A stretch of 64,000 bases of DNA from JAXLVB01 sp046329195 (GTDB lineage: Bacteria > Bacteroidota > Bacteroidia > Cytophagales > Spirosomataceae). Shown here one piece after another: positions 36,489 to 45,437 of the stretch. A model generated the notes under the pieces. The model saw only the letters and a program-made list of their open reading frames with translations. It was not told where the DNA came from and made no database searches. The position numbers and the translations under genes were made by a program. Within the stretch, counting starts at the first letter, position 1. The number at the start of each line of letters is the position of its first letter. Location: NCBI GenBank assembly GCA_046329195.1, contig JAXLVB010000001.1:1054001-1118000 (forward strand), given 5' to 3'.

Positions 36489-37667
36489 TTATAGTGTTTT
36501 GTCGTTGATGTTTGAATGGGTTTCTTCAACCATAGCATCGTAGTCCTGCGGCTGTTGCTGATTGGGCTCTTGCTGATGCATTGGTGCTTGATTTACTCCC
36601 AATTGGGTTTGTACTTGTCCTAAGGTTTCTGGCTCTTGAATAGGAAGCTCAATGGGTTGTGATCCGTTATTATATCCCTTTACAGTGCTGAGTTGATCCC
36701 AACCTTTTCTGACAGCATCGTTTTCTGGGGTGAAATACCCCCATTCGACAACAGGCTGTCCATTTTCATTAGCGTGGTAAGGCAGCACAGCGTGTTGCAT
36801 CACCTTATTGTTAATCATCCACACTAAGAAGTTGGGAATCAAAAACATAACTTGTGCTGCTGCCTCTTCATTTTCTTGCATCCATAGTTTATAGCTATGG
36901 ACAAACTCGCTTGCCTTTTGCGAGAACTCATTTTTGCTTTTGAGGAAAGTATCGTTAATGGAACGAACAGCTGCATCTGCCTTACGTTGGGCGGTCTCTT
37001 TCTGGCGTAGTATTTTGATGGCAAGCTTGGAGTTCTCCGCTGTAATAAAGGTATTGTGCATAGAAACCAACGCCGTATGAGCAGTAATATCAACAAGAAC
37101 GGCCACAATGTTTAATCCCATGGCAATTCCAGTAAAATTAGAGCTAAACCCTTCAAGTAAATTCATAACTGGTAAGAACAACACGATGGAATAAGCGGCT
37201 GCTTTTGCATTAAGGAAGATGAAGGTATTCTTGCCACGGTATTGTTCCGAAAAGTGGTTCAACCGGATGCTGCCCAGCACTAAAACTAATGCCATCAGAA
37301 TAGCAATGGGAATGATGACCACATTGGAAGAAATGGCATAGAAATTCTCGAAGAAAAACGATAAGCTTTTTATCGAAAAGATAGTCCCCATGAGCATCAC
37401 CCCAGCTAAAATCCAATTCGCTCGTTTGTTATCAGTATTTCGGTTCACATTCTGATCTACCTGTGTGTCACCATTATCCTTTAAAAACTGCTCACGGTCT
37501 TCGGTGATTTTTCGGTGATCTTCCAATACATACTCTCCCTTTTTGATAATACCTTCAAGTCGTGCAAAGCGTGCTTTCATTTCTTCTGCAAGCCGCTGTG
37601 TCTGGTTAGCAAGCGAGTCTTTTGATGATGCAAAAAGCATTTTGATGGAGGTTAAAAGTTTGTTCAT
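36489..37667 (-). CDS. Multi-pass membrane protein with coiled-coil flanks
   Basis: 392 residues. A cytoplasmic coiled N-terminus (about 10-85) leads to four or five helices: ANWILAGVMLMGTIFSIKSL, VVIIPIAILMALVLVLGSI, AAAYSIVLFLPVMNLLEGF and IAMGLNIVAVLVDITAHTAL, then a long soluble helical stretch (about 215-280) and VMFLIPNFLVWMI. The tail is Gln/Pro-rich. It is likely the membrane platform of the AAA+/vWA module. No transporter signature is seen. Confidence 0.6.
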   Translation of the reverse strand: MNKLLTSIKMLFASSKDSLANQTQRLAEEMKARFARLEGIIKKGEYVLEDHRKITEDREQFLKDNGDTQVDQNVNRNTDNKRANWILAGVMLMGTIFSIKSLSFFFENFYAISSNVVIIPIAILMALVLVLGSIRLNHFSEQYRGKNTFIFLNAKAAAYSIVLFLPVMNLLEGFSSNFTGIAMGLNIVAVLVDITAHTALVSMHNTFITAENSKLAIKILRQKETAQRKADAAVRSINDTFLKSKNEFSQKASEFVHSYKLWMQENEEAAAQVMFLIPNFLVWMINNKVMQHAVLPYHANENGQPVVEWGYFTPENDAVRKGWDQLSTVKGYNNGSQPIELPIQEPETLGQVQTQLGVNQAPMHQQEPNQQQPQDYDAMVEETHSNINDKTL

Positions 37668-37681
37668 GGTATCTTGGTGAT

Positions 37682-38512
37682 TTAATTGGTTTTCTGAATG
37701 GCTTTGGCGAGACCCCTATCCAAATTATCTACTTCAATCGTGCGACCTTCTACCACATTGTTCTTAGAGCCACTGTGGTTAATCGTTACAATCTTGACAT
37801 CGTCTGGGATAGCACTAAGTTTGTCAGGTGCCATGCCTCTGGGCGAACTTTGTACCCCATCGCTGATAAAAAGGATAGAGCGAAAGTGCGTGGAGTCATG
37901 TTGAACCGTACGTAAACTCCGTAGCCCTGCATTAATTGAGCCGATGCAATCGCTATAATCTTCTCCCCGCTTTTTGGGTGCATAGCCTGCATCAATCATC
38001 ACTTGACAATCCGCAAGAAATTGCTTTTTCTTTGCTTCAAATACTTGGGCTAAGGTGTGTGCATTGGCTGCTGCTTTTGTAGAGTCAGCCTGAAACGCTG
38101 CAACTCTTTTATCAAAAGTGCCCTTGCGCTCTCCACTTTCACGCACTGGGCGTTTAAGACTACCAGTAGCATTAGTTATTTCAAAATGGAGTACGGCATT
38201 ATTATTAGCATTCTTGTCAATGTACGTCAGCCAGATATCCCCTGTGCCGTGGTTCTTGATACTATCAATGACGGAGATGATATACGCTACCGAAATTTTT
38301 GGTACGGCATACGCCGAAGTGCCAGAACCGCTGGGGTCAAAAATGATGAATGTCGCATTGTGGCTTGGTTGTACAGGTGGCGCCTCGGGTGCTTCTACAA
38401 TACCAAGTTTTATGGCTTGGGCCTTTACTTCTGGGTTAGCGTCAATGAGCAAGTACCCTCCTCCGATGAGGAGCCCTAATACAACAGCGATGAGAATAAT
38501 TGTCTTTTCCAT
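37682..38512 (-). CDS. Membrane-anchored vWA-domain protein
   Basis: 276 residues. A signal-anchor (MEKTIILIAVVLGLLIGGGY) is followed by a vWA-type domain: FIIFDPSGSGTSAYAV (about 55-70) carries the D-x-S-x-S metal site, and SILFISDGVQSSPRG (about 212-226) carries the later Asp of MIDAS. The middle contains AQVFEAKKKQFLADCQVMID and CIGSINAGLRSL. Such domains bind partner proteins through a metal ion and often pair with AAA+ ATPases. Starts the four-gene run 37.7 to 33.8 kb. Confidence 0.7.
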   Translation of the reverse strand: MEKTIILIAVVLGLLIGGGYLLIDANPEVKAQAIKLGIVEAPEAPPVQPSHNATFIIFDPSGSGTSAYAVPKISVAYIISVIDSIKNHGTGDIWLTYIDKNANNNAVLHFEITNATGSLKRPVRESGERKGTFDKRVAAFQADSTKAAANAHTLAQVFEAKKKQFLADCQVMIDAGYAPKKRGEDYSDCIGSINAGLRSLRTVQHDSTHFRSILFISDGVQSSPRGMAPDKLSAIPDDVKIVTINHSGSKNNVVEGRTIEVDNLDRGLAKAIQKTN

Positions 38513-39007
38513 TTTGTAAAGTTTGTTTTGGTTTGAAAAGTTGATTTTTGGTTAAGAAATGCTGGTGATTATATTCTTATATATGGTTTGGTTAGTTAAG
38601 GTTAAGTGGACATTATGGTATGCTTAAAATGGTATGCCTTTGCCAATCAATGGCGTTGGCATAAGTTAAAAATCAGGCACTTATAAAAAGTGAGCGTTGG
38701 GTTGAAAATCCAGCGGGGGTGCGTGAGGTTTGAGCGGTGAAGCATTGGATTTTCTTGATGGCTCCGGCCACCCGGTTTTTTGTTACTTTTTGCATCAAGG
38801 CAAAAAGTAAATGCCTATAAATAGTGACAATGTTTATTTGAGCGAGTGATTATCAACACACAACAAGCTCAATCAATACTCAAATCGGTTAGTCAGCGTT
38901 AAGTGGACATTATGGTTCAAATAGTACGATACTCAATCAATACTCAGATCTGGTTAGTTAGCGTTGGGTTGAAAACCCAGCGGGAGTGTAATTATCGCAC
39001 CCCTCAC
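38513..39007. repeat. Intergenic region with two pairs of direct repeats and a hairpin
   Basis: GTTAAGTGGACATTATGGT occurs at 38601-38619 and 38898-38916, each preceded by GGTTAGT. AGCGTTGGGTTGAAAA-CCAGCGGG occurs at 38693-38717 and 38960-38984 with two changes; the second copy folds as TGGGTT-GAA-AACCCA. TTACTTTTTGC/GCAAAAAGTAA (38783-38793 / 38800-38810) is a perfect 11-bp hairpin of a kind common between Bacteroidota genes. This region lies in the promoter of the vWA operon and is likely regulatory; no gene is seen. Confidence 0.6.
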
Positions 39008-39331
39008 CTATGAATCCCTCCGCCTCCCCGACGATGAAAACATCCCCTTGAACATCACATAAAAACCAACACACACCATCACCAGCGTGAGCACAGACCC
39101 CAGCAAGGCAGATTCACCTGCGGGGTTGTTGCCGCCATACACTTTTATAAACAGTACCAAGGCGGCCACCGCAGCCGTAATAATATAGATAGTACGATTA
39201 CCAACTAAAATTAATAACCCGCACACGAGGATAAACACCACCATACCAGGCGAAAGATTACCAATAAGAGCCAGCTTGATAGCGGCTATGACCATTGACA
39301 CAATGGAGCAAATTTTTAATAGGTTATTCAT
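39008..39331 (-). CDS. Small membrane protein
   Basis: 107 residues with four hydrophobic stretches: ICSIVSMVIAAIKLALIGN, MVVFILVCGLLILVGN, IYIITAAVAALVLFIKVYGG and GSVLTLVMVCVGFYVMFKGM, and a short basic tail (SSSGRRRDS). No conserved motif. It is the most upstream intact gene of the minus-strand module, separated from the vWA gene by the repeat-bearing gap. Confidence 0.55.
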   Translation of the reverse strand: MNNLLKICSIVSMVIAAIKLALIGNLSPGMVVFILVCGLLILVGNRTIYIITAAVAALVLFIKVYGGNNPAGESALLGSVLTLVMVCVGFYVMFKGMFSSSGRRRDS

Positions 39332-39343
39332 GTAGATTAAGGT

Positions 39344-39590
39344 TTAAAAGTTTGTGTTACTTTTTCGCTTTTCATCGGATGTTTCCCCAACTACTTTGCG
39401 GCAGTTTTCGATAACCTCGTGGTTACCACCTGGGCTGCACCAGTTCGTAGTTTTCGGTTATACTACCAAACCTCTCTTGCGGTGGGCTGCAAGTTGCCCC
39501 ACTGTAAAGCCAGTGATTGCTTGGCTGAGTGACTCAGAAACAGCTCGCCGGGCTGTTTCATGGAGCAGATTGTTTTATTTCATAAGCTAA
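39344..39590 (-). pseudogene. Possible degraded small gene
   Basis: One minus-strand frame is open from 39590 to 39344 except for a TAA near 39456. Before the stop: LLHETARRAVSESLSQAITG; after it: SPGGNHEVIENCRKVVGETS, ending 12 bases before the next gene's ATG, as if in an operon. A perfect GAAACAGC/GCTGTTTC repeat (39537-39559) lies inside. The antisense strand is also open, so this may be chance. Confidence 0.25.
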
Positions 39591-39618
39591 TGTGTGGCTT
39601 TTAATCATGTTGAAAACC

Positions 39619-40019
39619 AGTTAGTTGGAGTTATCCTCTCTCAGAAACCAACACTTGAATTTTAGAACAGTGGAGGATTATTAAAATTATAGACCTCCTT
39701 CTTTATTACGAAGGCAGTTAGTTGGAGTTATCCCTTCCCAGAACCAACACTTGAATTTTAGAATAGTGGGGATTGTTAAAATTATAGACCTCCTTCTTTA
39801 TTACGAAGGCAGTTAGTTGGAGTTATCCTTTCCCAGAACCAACACTTGAATTTTAGAACAGTGGAGGATTATTAAAATTATAGACCTCCTTCTTTATTAC
39901 GAAGGCAGTTAGTTGGAGTTATCCCTTCCCAGAACCAACACTTGAATTTTAGAATAGTGGGGATTGTTAAAATCATAGACCTCCTTACAATCTTTTTACG
40001 AAGACAGTTAGTTGGAGTT
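39619..40019 (+). repeat. Tandem repeat array, left arm (about 96-bp units)
   Basis: Units begin at 39619, 39716, 39811, 39907 and a partial one at 40006, each opening with AGTTAGTTGGAGTT and continuing with ACACTTGAATTTTAGAA and AGACCTCCTT...ACGAAG. Copies differ by a few bases, and units 1 and 3 versus 2 and 4 share variants, suggesting duplication of a two-unit block. Each unit can fold (CCTTC/GAAGG and GGAGG/CCTCC). Not coding. Confidence 0.9.
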
Positions 40020-40036
40020 TGCAGAGGAAGAAAAAG

Positions 40037-40272
40037 CCAACTAACTCCAACTAACTGGAATATTTAATGGTAAAGGCTTTCATAATGCGAAAAGGACATG
40101 AGCTTTTGTATAAGCTAAATTGTCTGTATGAGGAGCTTAATAAAAGCCAACTAACTCCAACTAACTGGAATATTTTATAGTAGAAGCGTCCATAATGAAG
40201 CAAAGACGACGTGGGCTTTTGTGTAAGCTGAGGAGGTTAACAAAAGCCAACTAACTCCAACTAACTGGAGTT
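40037..40272 (-). repeat. Repeat array, right arm with the motif in reverse orientation
   Basis: AACTCCAACTAACT, the reverse complement of the left-arm motif, occurs within CCAACTAACTCCAACTAACT at 40037, 40147 and 40247. Spacing is 110 and 100 bases and the text between copies is related but unlike the left arm (TTCATAATG or TCCATAATG, GCTTTTGT-TAAGCT). The last copy is palindromic (AACTCC...GGAGTT, 40253-40272). The two arms meet head to head at about 40020-40036, forming a potential large hairpin. Confidence 0.85.
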
Positions 40273-40305
40273 CCAGTATTAAATAAACGTTTTAAATGGA
40301 ACACA

Positions 40306-40337
40306 ACTTTCTTAGGAAGGTATTCCTCTTAGAAAGT
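40306..40337 (+). promoter_or_regulatory. Leader inverted repeat of the plus-strand operon
   Basis: ACTTTCT (40306-40312) with AGGAA (40314-40318) pairs with TTCCT (40323-40327) and AGAAAGT (40331-40337), with small internal mismatches. It lies 18 bases before the first ATG of the operon, so it could be a repressor site or a leader hairpin controlling translation. Confidence 0.45.
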
Positions 40338-40354
40338 AATTTAAATTAAAATCT

Positions 40355-41146
40355 ATGAAAGGTTACTTGGGCTCAACGTATGACTTGGCATCTCCATTAA
40401 GTAAGGACTTACTTAATAATCCATATTTCTATGAAATCAAGTTTACTCCTGTTTATGTTTATGAGAAGGAGTTAGGCTTATCCATAGAAGATAAATTGAA
40501 ACTCTTGCAAAATGTGATTACTTATCTTAAAGAGCGTAACATTAATGTAACCTTTACGGATAGGGTTTACGACGACGAAAAATCTTGGGAACGCCAAGAA
40601 GGAGAAAATTGGCGATATTTGCCAGTTGCCGAATTGCAAGGAAATAATATATGTATCAACCCTAGAAATATAGACTTTTTAAGTATCTATTTAAGCATTG
40701 GGCATATCTATGGTCATTTAGTCCAGCGTATGGATCATGAAAAATATAAGCCTATTACTGATTTCTTAGACTATCCTAAACCACTTGATTTGAACTTGGT
40801 TCTAAGTGAATACAGAATGAAGTTTGGTGGAAATTACAAGGATGATTTTTTGAAATTTGAAATTGAAGCATTTCAATATGCCAAGTATGCTTTCATAAAG
40901 GCAGGTAATGAGTTTAATGAGCTAATGGATTATGCCATGAACGTTTACATAGAAACTGACTTTAATGAATTATGGCGATGGGTAACAGTAAGCAATCAAA
41001 AAAGTGGTCCTAGTTTTATGGATGAGTTTCAAAAGTTATGGTATAACAACAGAGGTAAATACACGGTTATTTCGCCAAAGGAGGTTGAAGTAAATGTAGT
41101 TGCAGACCCAGAAGGGTCTTTAATTGTAGTAAGAGGGAATTTTTAA
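40355..41146 (+). CDS. Unknown protein heading the ABC/receiver operon
   Basis: 263 residues, soluble. The middle contains SIGHIYGHLVQRM (about 114-126), where H-x-x-x-H is spaced like a zinc-peptidase motif but lacks the usual glutamate, and a downstream FEIEAFQYAKYAF (about 167-179) that could supply an acidic ligand. This recalls the ImmA/IrrE-type order without matching it. The next gene begins 13 bases later. Function not assigned. Confidence 0.55.
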   Translation: MKGYLGSTYDLASPLSKDLLNNPYFYEIKFTPVYVYEKELGLSIEDKLKLLQNVITYLKERNINVTFTDRVYDDEKSWERQEGENWRYLPVAELQGNNICINPRNIDFLSIYLSIGHIYGHLVQRMDHEKYKPITDFLDYPKPLDLNLVLSEYRMKFGGNYKDDFLKFEIEAFQYAKYAFIKAGNEFNELMDYAMNVYIETDFNELWRWVTVSNQKSGPSFMDEFQKLWYNNRGKYTVISPKEVEVNVVADPEGSLIVVRGNF

Positions 41147-41158
41147 GTTACTCTAAAA

Positions 41159-41761
41159 ATGAACGAAGCAACATTAATCTATTTAGCTGAAAAACTCATC
41201 GAAGACATTAGAGCAAGTGCTTGTTTTTCTGATGAATTGTTATCAGACATGAACAGGTTTCCATTAGTTGATTATTTGAGAGAAAAAGTGAGAGATTCAG
41301 ATATAGAAGTAATCCTCTCATTAATTAAATCACAAGAGTTAAGTAAATGCTATTTAGGATTGAATTTAGTCAACAAGGTACAGCATAGGGTTCGGGATGA
41401 GTTAATCTCTTTTTGGCATAATACAAATGACTATGAGCGAAAATATTTTTTAATGTGGCCATTGTTAAACAATGCTAAGCTGACAGAAGATATGCATAAG
41501 GAAATATATTCATTTTTATTGGCGAATTGGGAAAGATGGAAACAAGATTATGTGGATTTTGCAGGTGGTCTTAAAAATTTATTGAACTTCTCCCAACAGA
41601 GATTTTATAGCCAAAACTTCCCAAATTCTAAAAAGTGGGTTTATTTGGCATCATTAAAGGTATTGGAAAACAGAACTGATATTTTGGTAGCGTTAAACAA
41701 ATTCAAAATTGACGAGAATGACCCGATGCAACAAACTGTTTTACAGTTTTTAATTAAGTAA
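41159..41761 (+). CDS. Unknown helical protein
   Basis: 200 residues, nearly all alpha-helical by composition, no signal peptide, no metal motif. The segments YLREKVRDSDIEVILSLIKS and ELSKCYLGLNLVNKVQHRVR suggest a HEAT-like or four-helix arrangement. It lies between the first gene and the ABC substrate-binding gene with gaps of 12 and 31 bases, so it is in the same operon. No family recognised. Confidence 0.5.
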   Translation: MNEATLIYLAEKLIEDIRASACFSDELLSDMNRFPLVDYLREKVRDSDIEVILSLIKSQELSKCYLGLNLVNKVQHRVRDELISFWHNTNDYERKYFLMWPLLNNAKLTEDMHKEIYSFLLANWERWKQDYVDFAGGLKNLLNFSQQRFYSQNFPNSKKWVYLASLKVLENRTDILVALNKFKIDENDPMQQTVLQFLIK

Positions 41762-41792
41762 GTTTACAAACCAACAGTTAAATCCAAACAAA

Positions 41793-42776
41793 ATGAAAAA
41801 ATTCATCATTGTCCTAATTGCCGCAGTGGTAGTAATTGGTGGAGCAGTCGCTTATTTCTCAATGCAAGCTCCAAAAACCAACCAAGTGACAGTTGGTGTC
41901 CACTCATGGCCCGGTGGCGGGATGGTTTATGTTGGGCAAAAAATGGGCTTCTTTAAAGAAGAAGGCATTGATTTGGTCATTAAGAAAATTGAAAACTTCG
42001 ATACCAAAAGGGCATCATTGGTTTCTGGGCAGATTGATGTTGATGTTGCCAATACCTTAGACCAATTACTGATTTATAATGAAACGGGTTTCCCTGCCCA
42101 AATTATTGGTATTACAGATCAGTCAAATGGAGGAGATGGATTAGTTTGTAGTGAGTCAATTACAGACATACAACAGCTAAAAGGAAAAACCATTGCCTAT
42201 GCCGAAGCATCTCCCAGTGATTTCTTTTTACGTTATATCTTAAAAATAAATAACATTGACCTAAAAAGCGTCAACTTTAAGCCAGTTGCCGACCCTCAAA
42301 TAGCAGGTAACGCAGTTATTGCCCAAAAAGTAGATGCAGCCGTTACTTATGAGCCTTGGTTATCACAAGCAGATAAAGAAAAGGGTTTACATGTATTGGT
42401 ATCTACAAAACAATATCCTACCCTAATACCAGGGCTATTGATTGTAAATGGCGATAAAGCAAATACTGACAAGGAAACGTATGAAAAATTTCTAAGAGGG
42501 TGGTTTAAGAGTGCGGATTATTACTATTCACACAAGGAAGAATCTCAAAAAATAATTTCCGAAGGAATGGGTATCAAAATCGAAGACGTAAGAGATATTC
42601 TTTCAGTAGTTGATATCCAAACCAAGGCTTTGAACAAAAAGCTACTTGATAAATCCACTACCAACAATCTCTACGATTTACTTTCCAGTATCAATGTATT
42701 TTGGAAAGAGAGTGGTTTTATCAAAAAAGATCTCTCCACAGAAAAGATGGTCAATGTGGATTTAATCCAAAAATAA
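41793..42776 (+). CDS. NitT/TauT-type ABC substrate-binding protein
   Basis: 327 residues. N-terminal signal or anchor MKKFIIVLIAAVVVIGGAVA; then VTVGVHSWPGGGMVYVGQKM, FFKEEGIDL, FDTKRASLVSGQIDVDV and LKGKTIAYAEASPSDFFLRY, the standard SsuA/ThiY/TauA-like order of periplasmic binding proteins. DAAVTYEPWLSQA is also typical. The natural ligand (sulfonate, pyrimidine, amine or other) cannot be read. First of three genes for a complete importer. Confidence 0.85.
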   Translation: MKKFIIVLIAAVVVIGGAVAYFSMQAPKTNQVTVGVHSWPGGGMVYVGQKMGFFKEEGIDLVIKKIENFDTKRASLVSGQIDVDVANTLDQLLIYNETGFPAQIIGITDQSNGGDGLVCSESITDIQQLKGKTIAYAEASPSDFFLRYILKINNIDLKSVNFKPVADPQIAGNAVIAQKVDAAVTYEPWLSQADKEKGLHVLVSTKQYPTLIPGLLIVNGDKANTDKETYEKFLRGWFKSADYYYSHKEESQKIISEGMGIKIEDVRDILSVVDIQTKALNKKLLDKSTTNNLYDLLSSINVFWKESGFIKKDLSTEKMVNVDLIQK

Positions 42777-42784
42777 GATGTTTA

Positions 42785-43534
42785 ATGAAAATTCCTAAAA
42801 TAATGTATCCAATAGCCTTATTGCTAATCGTAATAGGCATTTGGTACTTTTTCTCAGATGTTTACGGCGTCAAGGCAATTTTCTTACCAAGTCCTCAAAA
42901 TACTATTTCAGCACTTAGCGAACTCATTCAACAAAAAGAGTTTTGGCTTGATTTAATGAGTAGTTGGTATCGAGTACTGCTTGGTTTTTTGATTTCCTTT
43001 TTGATTGCCTACCCCATTTCCTTTTTATCACTTTTAAATAACAAGGTACGAGACATCATCTTTTATTTTGTTGAGTTTTTTCGCTACTTGCCCGTTCCTG
43101 TGTTTATCCCCATCACCATTTTATGGTTTGGTATCGAAGACATGAGCAAAATAATAATTATCGTTTTGGGTACTTTTGCCCAAATGATTCCTATGTTTTA
43201 TGATTCGGCCACAGAGGTAGAAAAAAAATTCTCGTCTTTTAATTTTGCTTTGAAGTGGACAAAACTAAAATATATCGAAAATGTCATTGTGAAAGGAAGT
43301 GCCCCAAACATTTTAGATAATTCAAGAATCTGTTTAGGATGGGCATGGACATATTTGATTGTGGCTGAGATAGTAGGTGCCGAACACGGCATTGGATATG
43401 CCATGATCAGAGCACAGCGGTATTTAGCCACTGACAAAATTTTCGCATACATTATTGTCATAGGCTTAATCGGTATTTTTACTGATAGGTCTATGGTTTA
43501 TTTAAGAAAAAGAGTTTTCTCATGGCACAAATAA
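42785..43534 (+). CDS. ABC importer permease, NitT/TauT type
   Basis: 249 residues from the ATG at 42785, 9 bases after the binding-protein gene. About six membrane helices, starting with IMYPIALLLIVIGIWYFF, and the cytoplasmic EAA-like loop near ALKWTKLKYIENVIVKGSAP that docks with the ATPase. RICLGWAWTYLIVAEIVGAE is a hallmark of SsuC/TauC permeases. It overlaps the ATPase gene by 13 bases. Confidence 0.85.
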   Translation: MKIPKIMYPIALLLIVIGIWYFFSDVYGVKAIFLPSPQNTISALSELIQQKEFWLDLMSSWYRVLLGFLISFLIAYPISFLSLLNNKVRDIIFYFVEFFRYLPVPVFIPITILWFGIEDMSKIIIIVLGTFAQMIPMFYDSATEVEKKFSSFNFALKWTKLKYIENVIVKGSAPNILDNSRICLGWAWTYLIVAEIVGAEHGIGYAMIRAQRYLATDKIFAYIIVIGLIGIFTDRSMVYLRKRVFSWHK

Positions 43535-44316
43535 AATTTGACAATATAGATCTTGCTTTTGGTAATAATGCAATTATTGAGTCTTTCAACTTGTCAATAG
43601 AGAAAGGTGAAATCGTTACTTTTTTTGGCCCGTCTGGATGTGGAAAAAGTTCGATTATGAAGATGGTTTTAGGCATCAATACACCTACTCATGGAAACGT
43701 CACCATTGGCGATGTAGAGGCTTCTCAATACCAACAGCCTATTTCTTATGTGCCACAAGATAATGAACTGTTACCCTGGCTTTCGGTAAAAGACAATATT
43801 GAAATTTGGTCAAAAAATGTTGTTGAACCGGGGCTTTCGTCAAGTGAAGTATTACAAATGGTTGATTTAGAGAAACACGCTCATAAACTGCCAAGCGTGT
43901 TATCGGGCGGTATGTCGAGGAGGACTGCCTTGGCACGAGGATTAGCCACCAAATCAGACATACTATGTTTTGATGAAGCAATGGTTGGTATTGAAAAAAC
44001 AATGAGGCACAAATTGCTCATTAATTTAAGAAATTACATCAAGAAAAGTAAGGCAACGGCGATTTTTATCAGTCACGATTACGAAGAAACCATTTTCCTA
44101 TCAGATAGAATCATTGTTTTTACCCCACCTCCTGCCGTAATTTCAAAAATAATTAACGTAGATGAACTCTATGGTAATACAGACAGGCAGATGGTGAAAA
44201 AATATGGCAAAGCAGACTTTGTGGGTATGGAGTTTTTTGATGTAGATGATAGAGATACTACATTTATCCACTCCCAATTATTCAAAGATATTTACAATCA
44301 AATGCTGACATCATGA
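43522..44316 (+). CDS. ABC importer ATP-binding subunit
   Basis: 264 residues. Walker A FGPSGCGKSSIMKMV (about 35-49), Q-loop YVPQDNELLPW, signature LSGGMSRRTALARGL (about 127-141), Walker B DILCFDEAMVGIE and H-loop IFISHDYEET. The Walker B tail reads DEA-MVGIE where relatives usually have DEP-FGALD, a deviation in the D-loop that may alter dimer coupling. It overlaps the next gene by 4 bases (ATGA), tying the importer to the histidine-kinase-like protein. Confidence 0.9.
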   Translation: MAQIKFDNIDLAFGNNAIIESFNLSIEKGEIVTFFGPSGCGKSSIMKMVLGINTPTHGNVTIGDVEASQYQQPISYVPQDNELLPWLSVKDNIEIWSKNVVEPGLSSSEVLQMVDLEKHAHKLPSVLSGGMSRRTALARGLATKSDILCFDEAMVGIEKTMRHKLLINLRNYIKKSKATAIFISHDYEETIFLSDRIIVFTPPPAVISKIINVDELYGNTDRQMVKKYGKADFVGMEFFDVDDRDTTFIHSQLFKDIYNQMLTS

Positions 44317-45389
44317 GTAATTCAAATGAAAATATCGTTAAAGAACGTTTAAGAGCATCTCTTCAAGGGATAGAAACAAAAATAATTGAAGAGCTTTTAA
44401 ACACATGCCTTAAAAGTGAAGATATAGATAAGATTGAGACATTATTAAGAAACGTTTCTACGTCTAAAAGCAAGACGCCAATTGAAGAACTCTTAAAAGA
44501 ATATGTCCGAATTGCAGACCCAATTGAAGATGTTGTAAATACATATCGTAAAATATTTATAGAAGCCTCCCAGTCTATGCAAATGGTAAACTATAATTGG
44601 GATAAGTTGATAGAAGTCTATTTCCCAAAACTACATATCATTTATGGTTTTTTTACTGAATTGGATCCGATTACCAAAAAAAAAGAATACTTTATTCTTC
44701 CTGAAAACGGTGAAATACAGGAATTTTCTAAATGCATACCATATTTCGAAAAAAGAGATAGAGTTAACAAAAAACTTTTTAAATCATTAATAGAGAATTC
44801 AGAAAAAGAATTTGATACAATTATTAAGTCCCCCAAAGTATATCATTACTTACCAGTCCAAGATGGGTTAACAAATGAAAATGGACACTTAAATTCTATT
44901 ATACCCATTGAAGTAGTAAAGGGAAATGACTATTATATTGTACTGTATGACGAAATTGTTTTTTTTCAATGTGCCTTTAATTTTTTTAATAAAGATAGGG
45001 ATTGGTTTGCCAAAGCTAAGCATAAAGAAACCTTAAAATATCTATTGAAATATGCGTTAAGTGTTGAAGCTAAAATATCAGAGAAGAAACTACTGCACGA
45101 TTTTTTAGAGTCGGAATCTTATAAAATTGACCCTACTTATTGGAATACAGAGTTTGAATACTCTATACGAATTCAAATAAATCACTATGTTGATATGTCA
45201 TCAAGAAATGACAAGAAAAATAATAAATTAAAAGAACTATTTGAGGGAATAATGCAAGATTTGATAACGTATTATCGTAGGATTGATTATTATAAAAACA
45301 CCCCCGAAAATGATATTGATTTAATCCGTCATGTAGCCCGATTTGATATTGACTCTGTCCTGCCCCCCAGAGAGCGGTGCCAAAAATAA
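44313..45389 (+). pseudogene. 5' part of the IS-interrupted kinase-like gene
   Basis: 347 codons of native sequence to 45355, then 10 codons read from the insertion sequence before a stop at 45389. The native part is a helical N-terminus (about 1-110) and a mixed domain with YDEIVFFQCAFNFF and a late coiled segment; no known domain is assigned. It begins inside the ABC ATPase stop codon. The frame is open right up to the IS end, and the frame on the other side is open from its first base, so both are pieces of one gene of about 1240 codons. Confidence 0.75.
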
Positions 45390-45437
45390 GTAGAGAAATA
45401 ATGGACAACAATTATTTTCACACTTAAAACAAGCACC

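Noticed and set aside
39619..40272. CRISPR array
   Set aside because: The sequences between the repeated motifs are themselves near-identical rather than unique spacers, unit length is about 96-110 bp, orientation flips halfway, and no cas gene is present.
39619..40272. Integron attC array or diversity-generating template repeats
   Set aside because: The core does not fit GTTRRRY/RYYYAAC pairs, there is no integron integrase, and no reverse transcriptase is found in the window.
41793..44316. Assignment of the importer to taurine, sulfonate or thiamine precursors
   Set aside because: The motifs identify the NitT/TauT superfamily only, and no metabolic genes for any ligand are nearby.
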